Assembly (NCBI GenBank): GCA_035944135.1
Contig: DASZBM010000001.1
Coordinates: forward strand, 62,001 to 126,000
From: Acidobacteriaceae bacterium
GTDB lineage: Bacteria; Acidobacteriota; Terriglobia; Terriglobales; Acidobacteriaceae
Length of the DNA stretch: 64,000 nucleotides
Direction of reading: 5' to 3'
Shown here: positions 52,870 through 61,803 of the stretch, piece by piece
How positions within the stretch are numbered: position 1 is the stretch's first letter
Layout of the letters: each line of letters starts with the position of its first letter
The notes under the pieces: model-generated
The model's input: the letters and a program-made list of their open reading frames with translations, nothing else
Databases searched by the model: none
Told to the model about the DNA's origin: nothing
Program-made: the position numbers and the translations under genes

Positions 52870-54231
52870 TTGGCCGTCCCTCTCAAAAACGTCAGCGCGC
52901 CGGGTTACGGCGAAGACACCTACCTCAAGACCGACACGCGCGCGATGAGCGTCGCCACCGCCCTCTTCTTCATGGTCGGTTTCCTCACCTGCCTTAACGA
53001 CGTCATCAGCCCGCACCTGAAATCGATCTTCGCGCTCGACTACTCCCAGCTGCAGAACGTTCCCTTCTACTTCTTCAGCTCCTACTTCGTCTTCAGCTAT
53101 CCCGGCGGCAAGCTCGTCGAGATTTACGGCTACAAGAAGACGATGGTCGTCGGTCTGCTCATCATGGCGCTCGGCGCTGTCGGATTCCTTCCCGCCGCGC
53201 ACTACGCGAAGTTCTCCCTCTTCCTCACCGCGCTGGTGATCCTCGCCGCCGGAATGACCGTCGTGCAGGTGGCCATCAACCCTTATGTGACCGTCATCGG
53301 TCCCTCCCGCACCGCGGCCAGCCGCCTCAATCTCGCGCAGGCCTTCAACTCCGTTGGCACGTTCCTGGCGCCGTTCTTTGGCACCTACCTCATCCTTCGC
53401 CACGCCGCCGAGCCACTCTCCGCCGCGCAGCTCAAGGCCATGAGCGCTCTGCAACAGCTCCACTATCGTGCCGATCAGGCCTCCACCGTGCGCGTACCTT
53501 ACATGCTCATCGCGCTCGCGCTTGCCCTCCTCGCACTCGCGCTCGCGCTCACCAAGCTCAAAACTCAGACCGGAATCTCGCAACACACGCAGGACTTCCG
53601 CCCCGGTGCCTTCGCCGAAGCCCTCACGCCGAAGCCCGACTCCATCTGGCGCCACCCCTGGCTGCTCTGCGGAGCCATCGGCATCTTCGTCTACGTCGGC
53701 GCAGAGGTCTCCATCGGCAACCTGCTGGTCAGCTACATGGGCCTGCCCCAGATCGCCGCTCTCCCCGCCGCCACTGCCGGCTACTTCCTCATGGTCTATT
53801 GGGGAGGCGCCATGGTCGGCCGCTTCATCGGCTCCGCGATCCTGCAGAAGGTCCGCACCGGCTGGCTGCTGGGCCTGGGCGCCATCATCGCCTTCTGCCT
53901 GGTCATTACCACGCTCCTGACCACCGGCCACGTCGCCATGGGAGCCGTGCTCGCCGTCGGCTTCTGCAACTCCATCATGTTCCCGTCGATCTTCACCCTC
54001 GGCATTCAGGACCTGGGTCCGCTTACCAGCAAGGGTTCGAGCCTGCTCATTGCAGCAATCCTGGGCGGCGCCATCGTTCCGAAGATCCAGGGCACACTCG
54101 CCGACCACATTGGTCTGCAGCCAAGCTTCATCGTGCCGGCAATCTGCTACATCTACATCGCCGTCTTCGGATTCATGGCCATCCGCCGTCCCATCGCGCA
54201 CGACATGCTCATCCCCGCCGAACCTGTCTAG
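52870..54231 (+). CDS. FHS-family sugar MFS permease (FucP/GluP-like)
   Basis: A 453-residue transporter with about twelve membrane helices, starting at TTG with TAAGGAG 6 bases upstream. The FHS pattern shows in FFMVGFLTCLNDVISPHLKS, YFVFSYPGGKLVEIYGYK and GAEVSIGNLLVSYMGLP, which resemble L-fucose and glucose/galactose permeases. It follows the regulator by 122 bases on the same strand. The likely substrate is a monosaccharide released by the neighbouring glycosidases, by inference. Confidence 0.9.
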   Translation: MAVPLKNVSAPGYGEDTYLKTDTRAMSVATALFFMVGFLTCLNDVISPHLKSIFALDYSQLQNVPFYFFSSYFVFSYPGGKLVEIYGYKKTMVVGLLIMALGAVGFLPAAHYAKFSLFLTALVILAAGMTVVQVAINPYVTVIGPSRTAASRLNLAQAFNSVGTFLAPFFGTYLILRHAAEPLSAAQLKAMSALQQLHYRADQASTVRVPYMLIALALALLALALALTKLKTQTGISQHTQDFRPGAFAEALTPKPDSIWRHPWLLCGAIGIFVYVGAEVSIGNLLVSYMGLPQIAALPAATAGYFLMVYWGGAMVGRFIGSAILQKVRTGWLLGLGAIIAFCLVITTLLTTGHVAMGAVLAVGFCNSIMFPSIFTLGIQDLGPLTSKGSSLLIAAILGGAIVPKIQGTLADHIGLQPSFIVPAICYIYIAVFGFMAIRRPIAHDMLIPAEPV

Positions 54232-54246
54232 CCGACAAGGCCGCCG

Positions 54247-57147
54247 CTACGGGCTCACCGGCAGAGACAGCGAGACAAACCCCTGCGTTCCAGTGACCGC
54301 CGCAATGTTCACCACTTGCGGCAGTCCCGGGAGCTCCATCGGCGTGATGCTCACATTGCCGTTGCTGTCCGAAACCGCAGAACTCCTCCCTGATGCAAGC
54401 ACCGCGCTGGCCGCGCATCTTCCCTGCGCCGGGCACGCACCCTCCCAAGCGTCCACCGTCTGATAGACCGACACCGTCGCCCCTTGCAACGTGTGACCCA
54501 CAGCGTCCGTCACTCCAAGACTCACCGGAGCGAGCGCCGTTCCCACACTCACGCTCTGCCCTGCTCCCGTGCCCACCGCGATCTTCCACTGCGACGGATC
54601 CACCGCATTCACCGTCCAGCTCGAGCACACCGTCCCCCACAAACATCCGGTGACGGTCGCGACCCCGGCAGGGATGCCAGTCGCGCTCACCGTCGGCGCA
54701 GCCGTTCCGCTGCCATCCGTTACCGCGCCTCCACTCACCGAAAGCCCCGAACTCGCCGTCCAGACCACAGGCACTCCCACGGCCGCTAATCCATCCTGCG
54801 TGGCTCCCAGTGAGATCGTCCACGACGCCGACGCTCCCGCCGCCACATAAATCGGTGCACTCGCAATCGAGACCACGCGCACCGGATCCATATCCATTAC
54901 GGTCACCTGCACACCGGCGCTGCCATTTACGTCGGTCGCGTTCAACACCACCGGCCCCGCTCCGCCGCCCGTCACCGTTGTCTGGACCAGTCCCGTCGCA
55001 TCCGTAGTCAGAGTGCACGTTGTTACATTCGTACATGCTCCCAGTGTGGCTAAGCCCGACACAACCGACACCTGCACCGGCTCACTGATGATCGGTGTCA
55101 CTCCATCCGGCTCGAGCAATCGCACCGCAAATGCTTTCGCCGCTGTAACGCCTGTCTCCAGAGACGCCGGAGCCGAAACCAGCACAGCCATCCCAGGCTG
55201 CACATTCGAGTAGCTGAAACCGCTGCCGACGTCCGTCGTTCCTCCTGTCGCAACGTCCATCACCATCACATCCACCGGCGTTCCCATCGACGCACCCGCT
55301 GTCGCCATGCTCGGCACTCTCGCGATAATCTGGTTCGCGCTCGAGCTCAAAACAGTCGCCGGCACACCATTCACAACGACCTGGTTACCCTGCCGGAAGC
55401 CCTCACCCGTGATCACAATCTGTCCGCCCGCTGTGTTCACCTGTGCCGGGCTTACGCTCTGCGCATACAGCACCCGCGCCTTGTATGCGAAGTCCGGCCG
55501 TCCCGCTCCATACTGGTCGGCAACCACGAACGTATAGTTCTTCGCAGTCGTACCCGCCAGCATCTGCAACTGCGTCACGCCCGGCTGCAATGCGTTCATC
55601 GAAAATGGCTGGCTCGCCACAGTTGGCAAACCGCCGTCGCCCGTGTTCCACACTCCGAGCACCGGCTGTGCCTTGTTCATCGTCGGCGCTCCCGTCTCAT
55701 CCAGCGCCGTCACCTCGATCGTCCACGTGCTCCCCGGATTAATTTTCACGCTCCACCAGGAACTGTGGCCTACCGGGCAAAGCTGCCCGCTCCACCATCC
55801 GCTCGCGTCCGACTGCGCCGGCGCGCTCTGCGTTCCATCGCCGTTCCCTGGGCACGTCGAAGCCGCATCCCAGGCCGTCGCTTGAAAGGAAGCTCCTGTC
55901 CCGGCAGGGGCAGACCACGCGATCATGATCTGCGGTGAGCCGGAGGGCGCTATCGGTGGACGTTCATACATTGCGATCGCATAGTCGCCTGTATATAGCG
56001 GGTCGATAGGCTCCGTCACCATAAACAGGTTCTCCACGTAGGCGTCCGGCGTTCGTGGAACCCAGGTCCGGCCTTCGTCAGGCGGCCACGTCGTTCCCAG
56101 ATTCTCCGATGAGCTCTCCGGCCCCGTGACCGGATTGCCCGTATTCTGCGCGTACAACTGTCCTGTCACCCCCGAAGTAAGCTGCACGGCTCCGCTTCCC
56201 GGCGGCCCCATGGCCACAGTGGTATTCAGCAGCTCCATTCCCTGCCCGGTTGGAAATTGCGCCTGCCCCGTGAGGTTCACTGCGCTCACTGAGCTCAACT
56301 GCTTCACGTTGCCCAAATAATTCGCGCTGATATTCGAGTTCGTAATCGGATACAGAATCGCCAGTGAACTCAGGTCATCTGCACGAAGCTGAAACGGCTT
56401 CGTGATGCACTGGTAGCTGTACGTTCCACAGAGAACGTCGATCGGATGCATAATCGGCCAGTAGCTGATCTCACTAGCCGTCGGCGGCGTTGATCCCGTA
56501 AACAGATTGTCGTTAACCTGAGACCAGGCCAGCCCCAGAATCCTTCCGAACGAGCGTTCCAGCTGATACTGCATCTGGAGCAACTGCTCTGGCGCAGAGC
56601 CGACGCAGCGGCCGTTCAGAATCAGCATCGCATGATGAATTGTTCCCTCCGGCCCGATCGAGTCGACACTGTCCACGACTCCCGTTTGCCGGCAGCCGCT
56701 CGGATCGCTTGCTCCCTCACCCAGCAACGTATCGATCACACTGCCATCGGTGTCATAAATCACCGCAATCGGAATGTTCTCGTAGTTCGTCGATGAAACA
56801 TCGCTCGGAAAGACCATCGCCGAGCCGTTGAAGTAGACGTTCGCGGAGCTCACGTGCTCGGCCAGTTCGCCGCCCTGGCGCAGCACCAGCGACGACGACG
56901 GCACATTCCAGGTCGCCGCCGCAGCAGCCACCATCGCGTCTGCCTGAGCATGTGACACCGTCGCGCTCAAATTCCCCGGATCCGTGTAATACGCCGGCGA
57001 CGACGTGTAAAACGGAATCGTTATTCCGCCCTGCACCTGCCAGCCGGCACCTGTAACAAATCGCGGCCCGCCGGCGTGCGCTGCCAGCGACCCATACACG
57101 CACCCAACGAACAGCAACGCCCTCGACATCCATCCCTTACTGCGCAT
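54247..57147 (-). CDS. Large secreted matrixin-fold protein with degenerate zinc site, TIG and Ig-like domains
   Basis: About 966 residues with a signal peptide (SRALLFVGCVYGSLAAHA). The first 270 residues look like a matrixin-type metalloprotease, including a Met-turn-like SYWPIMHPI. The zinc motif HExxHxxGxxH is replaced: the site reads RSFGRILGLAWS, so His, Glu, His and His have become Arg, Ser, Arg and Trp. It should not be an active protease. Then come a TIG/IPT domain (SPAQVNTAGGQIVITGEGF) and three or so Big-like repeats. ATG 57129 with AGGGA upstream is an alternative start. It overlaps its upstream neighbour. Confidence 0.75.
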   Translation of the reverse strand: MRSKGWMSRALLFVGCVYGSLAAHAGGPRFVTGAGWQVQGGITIPFYTSSPAYYTDPGNLSATVSHAQADAMVAAAAATWNVPSSSLVLRQGGELAEHVSSANVYFNGSAMVFPSDVSSTNYENIPIAVIYDTDGSVIDTLLGEGASDPSGCRQTGVVDSVDSIGPEGTIHHAMLILNGRCVGSAPEQLLQMQYQLERSFGRILGLAWSQVNDNLFTGSTPPTASEISYWPIMHPIDVLCGTYSYQCITKPFQLRADDLSSLAILYPITNSNISANYLGNVKQLSSVSAVNLTGQAQFPTGQGMELLNTTVAMGPPGSGAVQLTSGVTGQLYAQNTGNPVTGPESSSENLGTTWPPDEGRTWVPRTPDAYVENLFMVTEPIDPLYTGDYAIAMYERPPIAPSGSPQIMIAWSAPAGTGASFQATAWDAASTCPGNGDGTQSAPAQSDASGWWSGQLCPVGHSSWWSVKINPGSTWTIEVTALDETGAPTMNKAQPVLGVWNTGDGGLPTVASQPFSMNALQPGVTQLQMLAGTTAKNYTFVVADQYGAGRPDFAYKARVLYAQSVSPAQVNTAGGQIVITGEGFRQGNQVVVNGVPATVLSSSANQIIARVPSMATAGASMGTPVDVMVMDVATGGTTDVGSGFSYSNVQPGMAVLVSAPASLETGVTAAKAFAVRLLEPDGVTPIISEPVQVSVVSGLATLGACTNVTTCTLTTDATGLVQTTVTGGGAGPVVLNATDVNGSAGVQVTVMDMDPVRVVSIASAPIYVAAGASASWTISLGATQDGLAAVGVPVVWTASSGLSVSGGAVTDGSGTAAPTVSATGIPAGVATVTGCLWGTVCSSWTVNAVDPSQWKIAVGTGAGQSVSVGTALAPVSLGVTDAVGHTLQGATVSVYQTVDAWEGACPAQGRCAASAVLASGRSSAVSDSNGNVSITPMELPGLPQVVNIAAVTGTQGFVSLSLPVSP

Positions 57148-57775
57148 CCGGCACCTGCTCCACAATCGGCTTTGGCGGCAGCTTCGTTACCTGGCTCCAG
57201 GTTGAAAGAATCGGCGTGGTCCCCGGCGGAAGCGGACGTCGCACCGGCCGCATGCTCACCGAGCCTTTGCTCTGAACGATCGGCAGCGCATCCTTCAGCG
57301 CAATCGCTCCGTCGCTCACATCGGCCAGCGGCTCGCCGATCCGGCGCTGCACGCGCGTGCTCAGCCGGCGCACATCCAGCAGCAGCGTGCCCTTCTCATC
57401 GGCCATCACCGGGACCATGCCCTCGCTGCCGTCAACCACCGAGCTCAACCCAGCCCTGCTTGTCCCATGCAGAAACACCAGCGCGTGTTCGCCGACCCGG
57501 TAGCGCATCTGTCCCATCGGCCACATGCCGGCCCACTCACGCAGCGTGTAGCTTCCAGCCGTCTGCCCCACCAGCGGCGTATCCACTCGAAACTGAATCT
57601 CAACCACTCCGGCGTCGCGCCGGATGCCCACCACCTGTCCCACAAAAACCGTCGCCGCCCGCTTGCTCAGGTTCTGGAGCGCCGCTGTCACGCTCGCATC
57701 CGGACCGGCCACAGCCTGCTGCTGCGCGCCCGCGGCAATCGCGGGCCACAGCAGCCAGATCAACCATCGAGACAT
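57137..57775 (-). CDS. Secreted protein of unknown function, partner of matrixin-fold gene
   Basis: A 212-residue protein with a signal peptide (WLIWLLWPAIAAGAQQ) and a compact beta-rich core (VFVGQVVGIRRDAGVVEIQF, then SYTLREWAGMWPMGQMRYRV). A Pro-rich tail (VRRPLPPGTTPI) follows. I do not recognise a family. It overlaps the start of the large matrixin-fold gene by 11 bases, so the two are coupled and probably act together at the cell surface. Confidence 0.7.
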   Translation of the reverse strand: MSRWLIWLLWPAIAAGAQQQAVAGPDASVTAALQNLSKRAATVFVGQVVGIRRDAGVVEIQFRVDTPLVGQTAGSYTLREWAGMWPMGQMRYRVGEHALVFLHGTSRAGLSSVVDGSEGMVPVMADEKGTLLLDVRRLSTRVQRRIGEPLADVSDGAIALKDALPIVQSKGSVSMRPVRRPLPPGTTPILSTWSQVTKLPPKPIVEQVPDAQ

Positions 57776-57924
57776 CGGTCACTGTCCTCCTATACGACAC
57801 TCTTCGTCGTTTCAGAGGAATCTCAGCTCTCGTGTCCCACCGCGCCGCGTCGCCGCGCACACGCTCACCCGATCAGGTCAGCGAGGCCACCACTCGGGTC
57901 ATGCTCCGGATATAAGAAATCCAG

Positions 57925-58125
57925 TCAGATCTCTGGATAAAAATCGAAGAACGCTTCGATGCTGTTGCGCAACTGCGATTCAATCGACTCGCGGCTGCCT
58001 TCGAGCACGTGCATCGTCACCCGCGCCTCGTTGCCGTTCTTCAACTTCACCGGAGCCGCATCTACCGCCACAACCTCGTCCGCCGGCAGCAGCCTCATTC
58101 CATACACCAACACCAGATCAGCCAT
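57925..58125 (-). CDS. Small 66-residue conserved-looking protein
   Basis: A short, soluble, acidic protein (MADLVLVYGMRLLPADEVVA at the N terminus, FFDFYPEI at the C terminus). A very good ribosome site (AAAAAAGGAGA) lies 7 bases before the ATG. Balanced amino acid use supports a real gene. No domain recognised. It is divergent from trxB, with 86 bases between the starts. Confidence 0.6.
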   Translation of the reverse strand: MADLVLVYGMRLLPADEVVAVDAAPVKLKNGNEARVTMHVLEGSRESIESQLRNSIEAFFDFYPEI

Positions 58126-58211
58126 CCCAAATCTCCTTTTTTCCTCTACTCTCTATCCTCTACCCTCTGATCCCCCCGCATCGAATACGCACCCTCTACA
58201 ATCAAATAGCT

Positions 58212-59165
58212 ATGTCTGAAAACCACGTCCGCGACTGCGTCATCCTGGGCTCCGGCTGCGCAGGACTCACCGCCGCCATCTACGCCGCGCGCGCCAACCT
58301 CAAGCCCCTCGTCCTCGAAGGCCACGAGCCCGGCGGCCAGCTCTCCATCACAACACTCGTCGAAAACTTCCCCGGTTGGCCAGACGGCGTCCAGGGCCCC
58401 GAACTCATCGACAACATGAAGAAGCAGGCCACGCGCTTCGGTGCCGAAATCACCCACGGCCACCTCTCCGCCGCCGACATCTGCCGCACACCCTTCGAAC
58501 TCACCATCAACGGCGAAATCGTCCTCTCCCGCTCGCTCATCATCGCCTCCGGCGCCTCCGCGCGCTGGCTCGGTCTGCCCTCTGAGCAGGCGCTCATCGG
58601 CCACGGCGTCAGCTCCTGCGCCACCTGCGACGGCTTCTTCACCCGCGGCAAAGAGATCGCCGTCATCGGCGGCGGCGACTCCGCCATGGAAGAAGCCCTC
58701 TTCCTCACCCGCTTCGCCACCAAGGTCACGATCATCAACCGCAGCGAAAACTTCCGCGCCTCCCGCATCATGCTGGAGCGCGCCATCGCCCATCCGCAGA
58801 TCGAATTCCTCCACAACACTCTCGTAGAAGAAGTCCTCGGCGTCGAAGAGAAGGACGTTCGCGGCCTCAAGCTCTTCAACAAGAAAACCGGCGAGCGCTG
58901 GACCCTTCCTCTCGGTTTCATGTTCCTCGGCATCGGCCACGAGCCGAACGCCAGCATGTTCAAAGGCCAGATCGATCTCGACAACGACGGCTACATCAAG
59001 TCCGAGCACAACGTCTTCGTCACTCGCCAGGGCATTCAGCTTCACGGCGTCTACGCCTGCGGAGACGTTCAGGACCGCCGCTACCGCCAGGCCATCACCG
59101 CCGCCGGCACCGGCTGCATGGCCGCCCTCGAAGTCGAAAAGTACCTCGAAGAACTCGGCCGCTAA
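58212..59165 (+). CDS. trxB: Thioredoxin reductase
   Basis: A 317-residue FAD/NADPH disulfide reductase. The FAD site is CVILGSGCAGLTAAIYAARA, the redox pair is Cys136-Ala-Thr-Cys139 in SCATCDGFF, the NADPH site is IAVIGGGDSAMEEALFL, and the second FAD motif is GVYACGDVQDRRYRQ. ATG 58212 gives the standard length; the frame is open far upstream but without TrxB-like sequence. It reduces thioredoxin, which also serves MsrA. A long hairpin lies after the stop. Confidence 0.97.
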   Translation: MSENHVRDCVILGSGCAGLTAAIYAARANLKPLVLEGHEPGGQLSITTLVENFPGWPDGVQGPELIDNMKKQATRFGAEITHGHLSAADICRTPFELTINGEIVLSRSLIIASGASARWLGLPSEQALIGHGVSSCATCDGFFTRGKEIAVIGGGDSAMEEALFLTRFATKVTIINRSENFRASRIMLERAIAHPQIEFLHNTLVEEVLGVEEKDVRGLKLFNKKTGERWTLPLGFMFLGIGHEPNASMFKGQIDLDNDGYIKSEHNVFVTRQGIQLHGVYACGDVQDRRYRQAITAAGTGCMAALEVEKYLEELGR

Positions 59166-59187
59166 GTTCCTTTAAGGACAAGCGACG

Positions 59188-59242
59188 CGTGGGTGCCCCA
59201 TTCATGGCGACAGCTTTATCGTCGTCATGGGTGGGCTCCACG
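59188..59242. terminator. Long imperfect palindrome between convergent trxB and GH39 gene
   Basis: Arms at 59188-59211 and 59221-59242 can pair over about 22 positions, with single bulges at two points and several G-T pairs, around a 9-base loop agctttatc. It fills the gap between two convergent stops. It could end both transcripts, or be a copy of a dispersed intergenic palindrome, since the arm GGGTGCCCCATTCATG has the look of a repeated element. No second copy is in the window. Confidence 0.6.
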
Positions 59243-59251
59243 GAGCTTACC

Positions 59252-60961
59252 TCACCAACTAACTCCGAACAGCGACACCGACTCGCCCGGCAGCGTCTCC
59301 TCCAACCTCACCGCGCCATCCTTCACCGCAACACTCCTCACCGCACCCATCTCCTGCAACTGCCCCGCAGCCTCCAGCTTCACCGTCTGCTCGGCGTCAG
59401 GATGCGCCGGCGATCCCATCGCCTTCCACACCGTGTACGCATTGCTGTGCGTCTCATCGATCCGCCACTCGCGCACCTGCACGCGCTTCACTCCAGCAGG
59501 CACGCCCCGCACGATCACGCGCGCGCCCACAGCCGGATCCTGCGCAACCGTGTCCTGATAATTCCAAACCATCACCATCGCCTTATTCGCGTTCACCGTC
59601 GCCAGCCCATCCACATCGGGCGCCCCGCGCACGCCCGTCTCGCGAATCACATCCAGCGGCACCGCGCCCGTCGACTCCACGCTCACCCTCTCGCCGCTCA
59701 TCTTCGCCGCCATCCGAAAGAAGTTCAGCACCGGCTTGTCGATCCCATTCGTCGCCAGCGATCGAAACCCCTCAAACGTATCTCGTCCCTCAAACTCAAA
59801 CGCCCACGACAACATCGCAATCAAATTGATTCCATGCTCGTCCGCCAACTGAAAGATCCGCGCATACGCCGCCGCCGTATACGCCGGATACAGCGTTCCA
59901 TTGCGATACGCATTCGCTGGATTCATCTTCGCCGAGCACGCCGCGCATCCCTCCGGATCCGCCTCGCTCAAAATCACCGGGAGATGCCGAAACTCCGGAA
60001 AGCTCTGGATCACCTCAAACCCCGCCTCTACATCTCGCAGCTCATGATTGATCCCCATCGTGACTGCGCCGTTCGCAATCCTCGGCTGACCCTTCGCATG
60101 AAACGAGATGAAATCCAGCGGCTGCTTCGTATCCCGCACGTGCTCCAAAAATCCGCGCAGCATCTCATACGACTTGCCCCTGCCTCCCGGCCCTGTCGTC
60201 GCCGGCCCACCCACACGCGCTCCGGGCAATGCTGCCTTACCTCCCGCCGCCGAAGCGTCATACAACCGGTAGTATTCCTCCGGCGTTCCGTGCCAGTACG
60301 AAATGTCCGGCTCGTTCCACACCTCGAAGTACCACGTCAGCACTTCATCCCTCCCATAGCGCTCGACAAGGTGCGCAACCACCGCCTGCACCAGCGCCTG
60401 CCACTTCGCATAATCCTTCGGCGGATTATTCGAAGCTCCTCCCAGCACATCGCCCGGAAAGTGCATCTGGTACGGCTGATCCGGCTTATTCGGCAACTTC
60501 GCCGCCAGGTCCTTCGGCATAAACCCGAGCTCCACCATCGGCTTCACACCCGCAGCCTTGTACGCGTCGAAGATCCCATCCAGAATCTTCCACTCATACA
60601 CCGGCCTGCCCTGCGCATCCTCGCGATACACGCCCGTCGAGCTCCACTTCAACTCCGGCGTCCCATCGCCCGACGTCAGCAGATGATGCATGCGGATGTA
60701 CACCGGCACCGGACTCATCGCGTGCAGTTCGCCTAGCAGCTTCCGCCCATTAGGCGCCGTCGCATAATTCGCCTCGTCAAAGCCGAACCACCGGTAGATC
60801 GGCTCGTATCGCCCAATCTTCTTTCCCAGATCAACCTTGATCTCAACTGCCTTGGACCTATCTCGCGCCGAGTCCTGCGCCACCGCGAGCCGGCCGCCGG
60901 CCGCCATCACCACACCCATCGCGACCAGCCAGCTCAACCATCCGCGCTTGCGCATGCCCAT
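59252..60961 (-). CDS. Secreted GH39-like glycosidase (beta-xylosidase type)
   Basis: A 569-residue secreted enzyme. The signal peptide (WLSWLVAMGVVMAAGGRLAVAQ in part) follows ATG 60961; the frame opens at 61024. The TIM barrel has YIRMHHLLTSGDG near the start, acid/base Glu in WYFEVWNEPDISYW, and a candidate nucleophile Glu in LPVILSEADPEG. A C-terminal beta domain covers the last 170 residues. Xylo- or other beta-linked oligosaccharides are likely substrates; alpha-L-iduronidase-like activity cannot be excluded. Confidence 0.87.
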   Translation of the reverse strand: MGMRKRGWLSWLVAMGVVMAAGGRLAVAQDSARDRSKAVEIKVDLGKKIGRYEPIYRWFGFDEANYATAPNGRKLLGELHAMSPVPVYIRMHHLLTSGDGTPELKWSSTGVYREDAQGRPVYEWKILDGIFDAYKAAGVKPMVELGFMPKDLAAKLPNKPDQPYQMHFPGDVLGGASNNPPKDYAKWQALVQAVVAHLVERYGRDEVLTWYFEVWNEPDISYWHGTPEEYYRLYDASAAGGKAALPGARVGGPATTGPGGRGKSYEMLRGFLEHVRDTKQPLDFISFHAKGQPRIANGAVTMGINHELRDVEAGFEVIQSFPEFRHLPVILSEADPEGCAACSAKMNPANAYRNGTLYPAYTAAAYARIFQLADEHGINLIAMLSWAFEFEGRDTFEGFRSLATNGIDKPVLNFFRMAAKMSGERVSVESTGAVPLDVIRETGVRGAPDVDGLATVNANKAMVMVWNYQDTVAQDPAVGARVIVRGVPAGVKRVQVREWRIDETHSNAYTVWKAMGSPAHPDAEQTVKLEAAGQLQEMGAVRSVAVKDGAVRLEETLPGESVSLFGVSW

Positions 60962-61054
60962 GGCAAGAACTCTAATCCTCTCCTGACAACCCTTCACATC
61001 CAGAAAACTCAATCCGCGATCCACCCTCGCACGTCATATGGATGAGGTCTTCAA

Positions 61055-61740
61055 ATGATGCGCCTACGCTCTACCGTGACTGCCGTCCTCGCTTGCACGC
61101 TCTCGCTCTCCACCCTCGCCTGCAACGCACAATCCGAGACACAGCACGGCCCGATCCCCTCGCCGCAAACCGACGCTCCCCTCGCGTCATCTCCCGGCCG
61201 AGCCACCGCAGTCTTCGCCGGCGGCTGCTTCTGGGGCACGCAAGCCGTCTTCGAGCGCGTCCGCGGCGTCCTCTCCACCACCGCAGGCTACTCCGGCGGC
61301 TCCTCCTCCACCGCGCACTATGACGACGTCACCACCGAAACCACCGGCCACGCCGAATCCGTCGAAGTGATCTACGATCCCTCGCGCCTCACCTACGGTC
61401 AGCTCCTCCGCGTCTTCTTCACTATCCACGACCCCACCACACTCAATCGCCAGGCCCGGACGTCGGCACCTCCTACCGCTCCGCCATCTTTTTCTCAACC
61501 CCGGAGCAGCAGCGCATTGCCACCGCCTACATCGCGCAGCTCGACTCCGCGCATGCGTGGCCTAAGCCCATCGTCACCCAGGTAGTCCCGCTCAAAGCCT
61601 TCTACCGTGCCGAGGACTACCACCAGGACTACGCTCTCAAAAATCCAAACAATCCCTACATCATGGTCTGCGACCGCCCCAAAATCTCCACGCTCAAGGC
61701 CGATTACCCAGACCTCTACGTCGAGTATCACGGCCACTGA
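61055..61740 (+). pseudogene. msrA: Peptide methionine sulfoxide reductase A, frameshifted
   Basis: Reading from ATG 61055, a lipoprotein-type signal (LSLSTLAC, Cys23) leads into a clear MsrA: FAGGCFWG with catalytic Cys58, TAGYSGG, TGHAESVEVIYDP and FFTIHDPTTLNRQ. At about 61453 the frame breaks: the same strand, one base back, continues GPDVGTSYRSAIFFSTPEQQ, YHQDYALKNPNNPY and ends VEYHGH at 61740. The original frame gives nonsense to 61585. A single G missing at CAGGCCCGG, in life or in the assembly, explains it. If real, the enzyme is truncated after 135 or so true residues. Confidence 0.88.
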
Positions 61741-61803
61741 AACCCGCGCCTGGCTTCCAACTCCACTCTCGACATCACCCACAAATCCATTAGCATTCTC
61801 CAC

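Noticed and set aside
52750-54201. 483-codon open frame on the minus strand across the FHS permease gene
   Set aside because: It is antisense to a clear transporter; its product is a Gly/Glu/Asp/Arg-rich string with no domain, as expected opposite GC-rich codons.
58146-59045. 299-codon minus-strand frame opposite trxB
   Set aside because: Same antisense bias; trxB has all its motifs.
61445-61465. Programmed -1 frameshift in msrA
   Set aside because: No slippery X-XXY-YYZ heptamer is present, and MsrA is not known to need recoding; a lost base is simpler.
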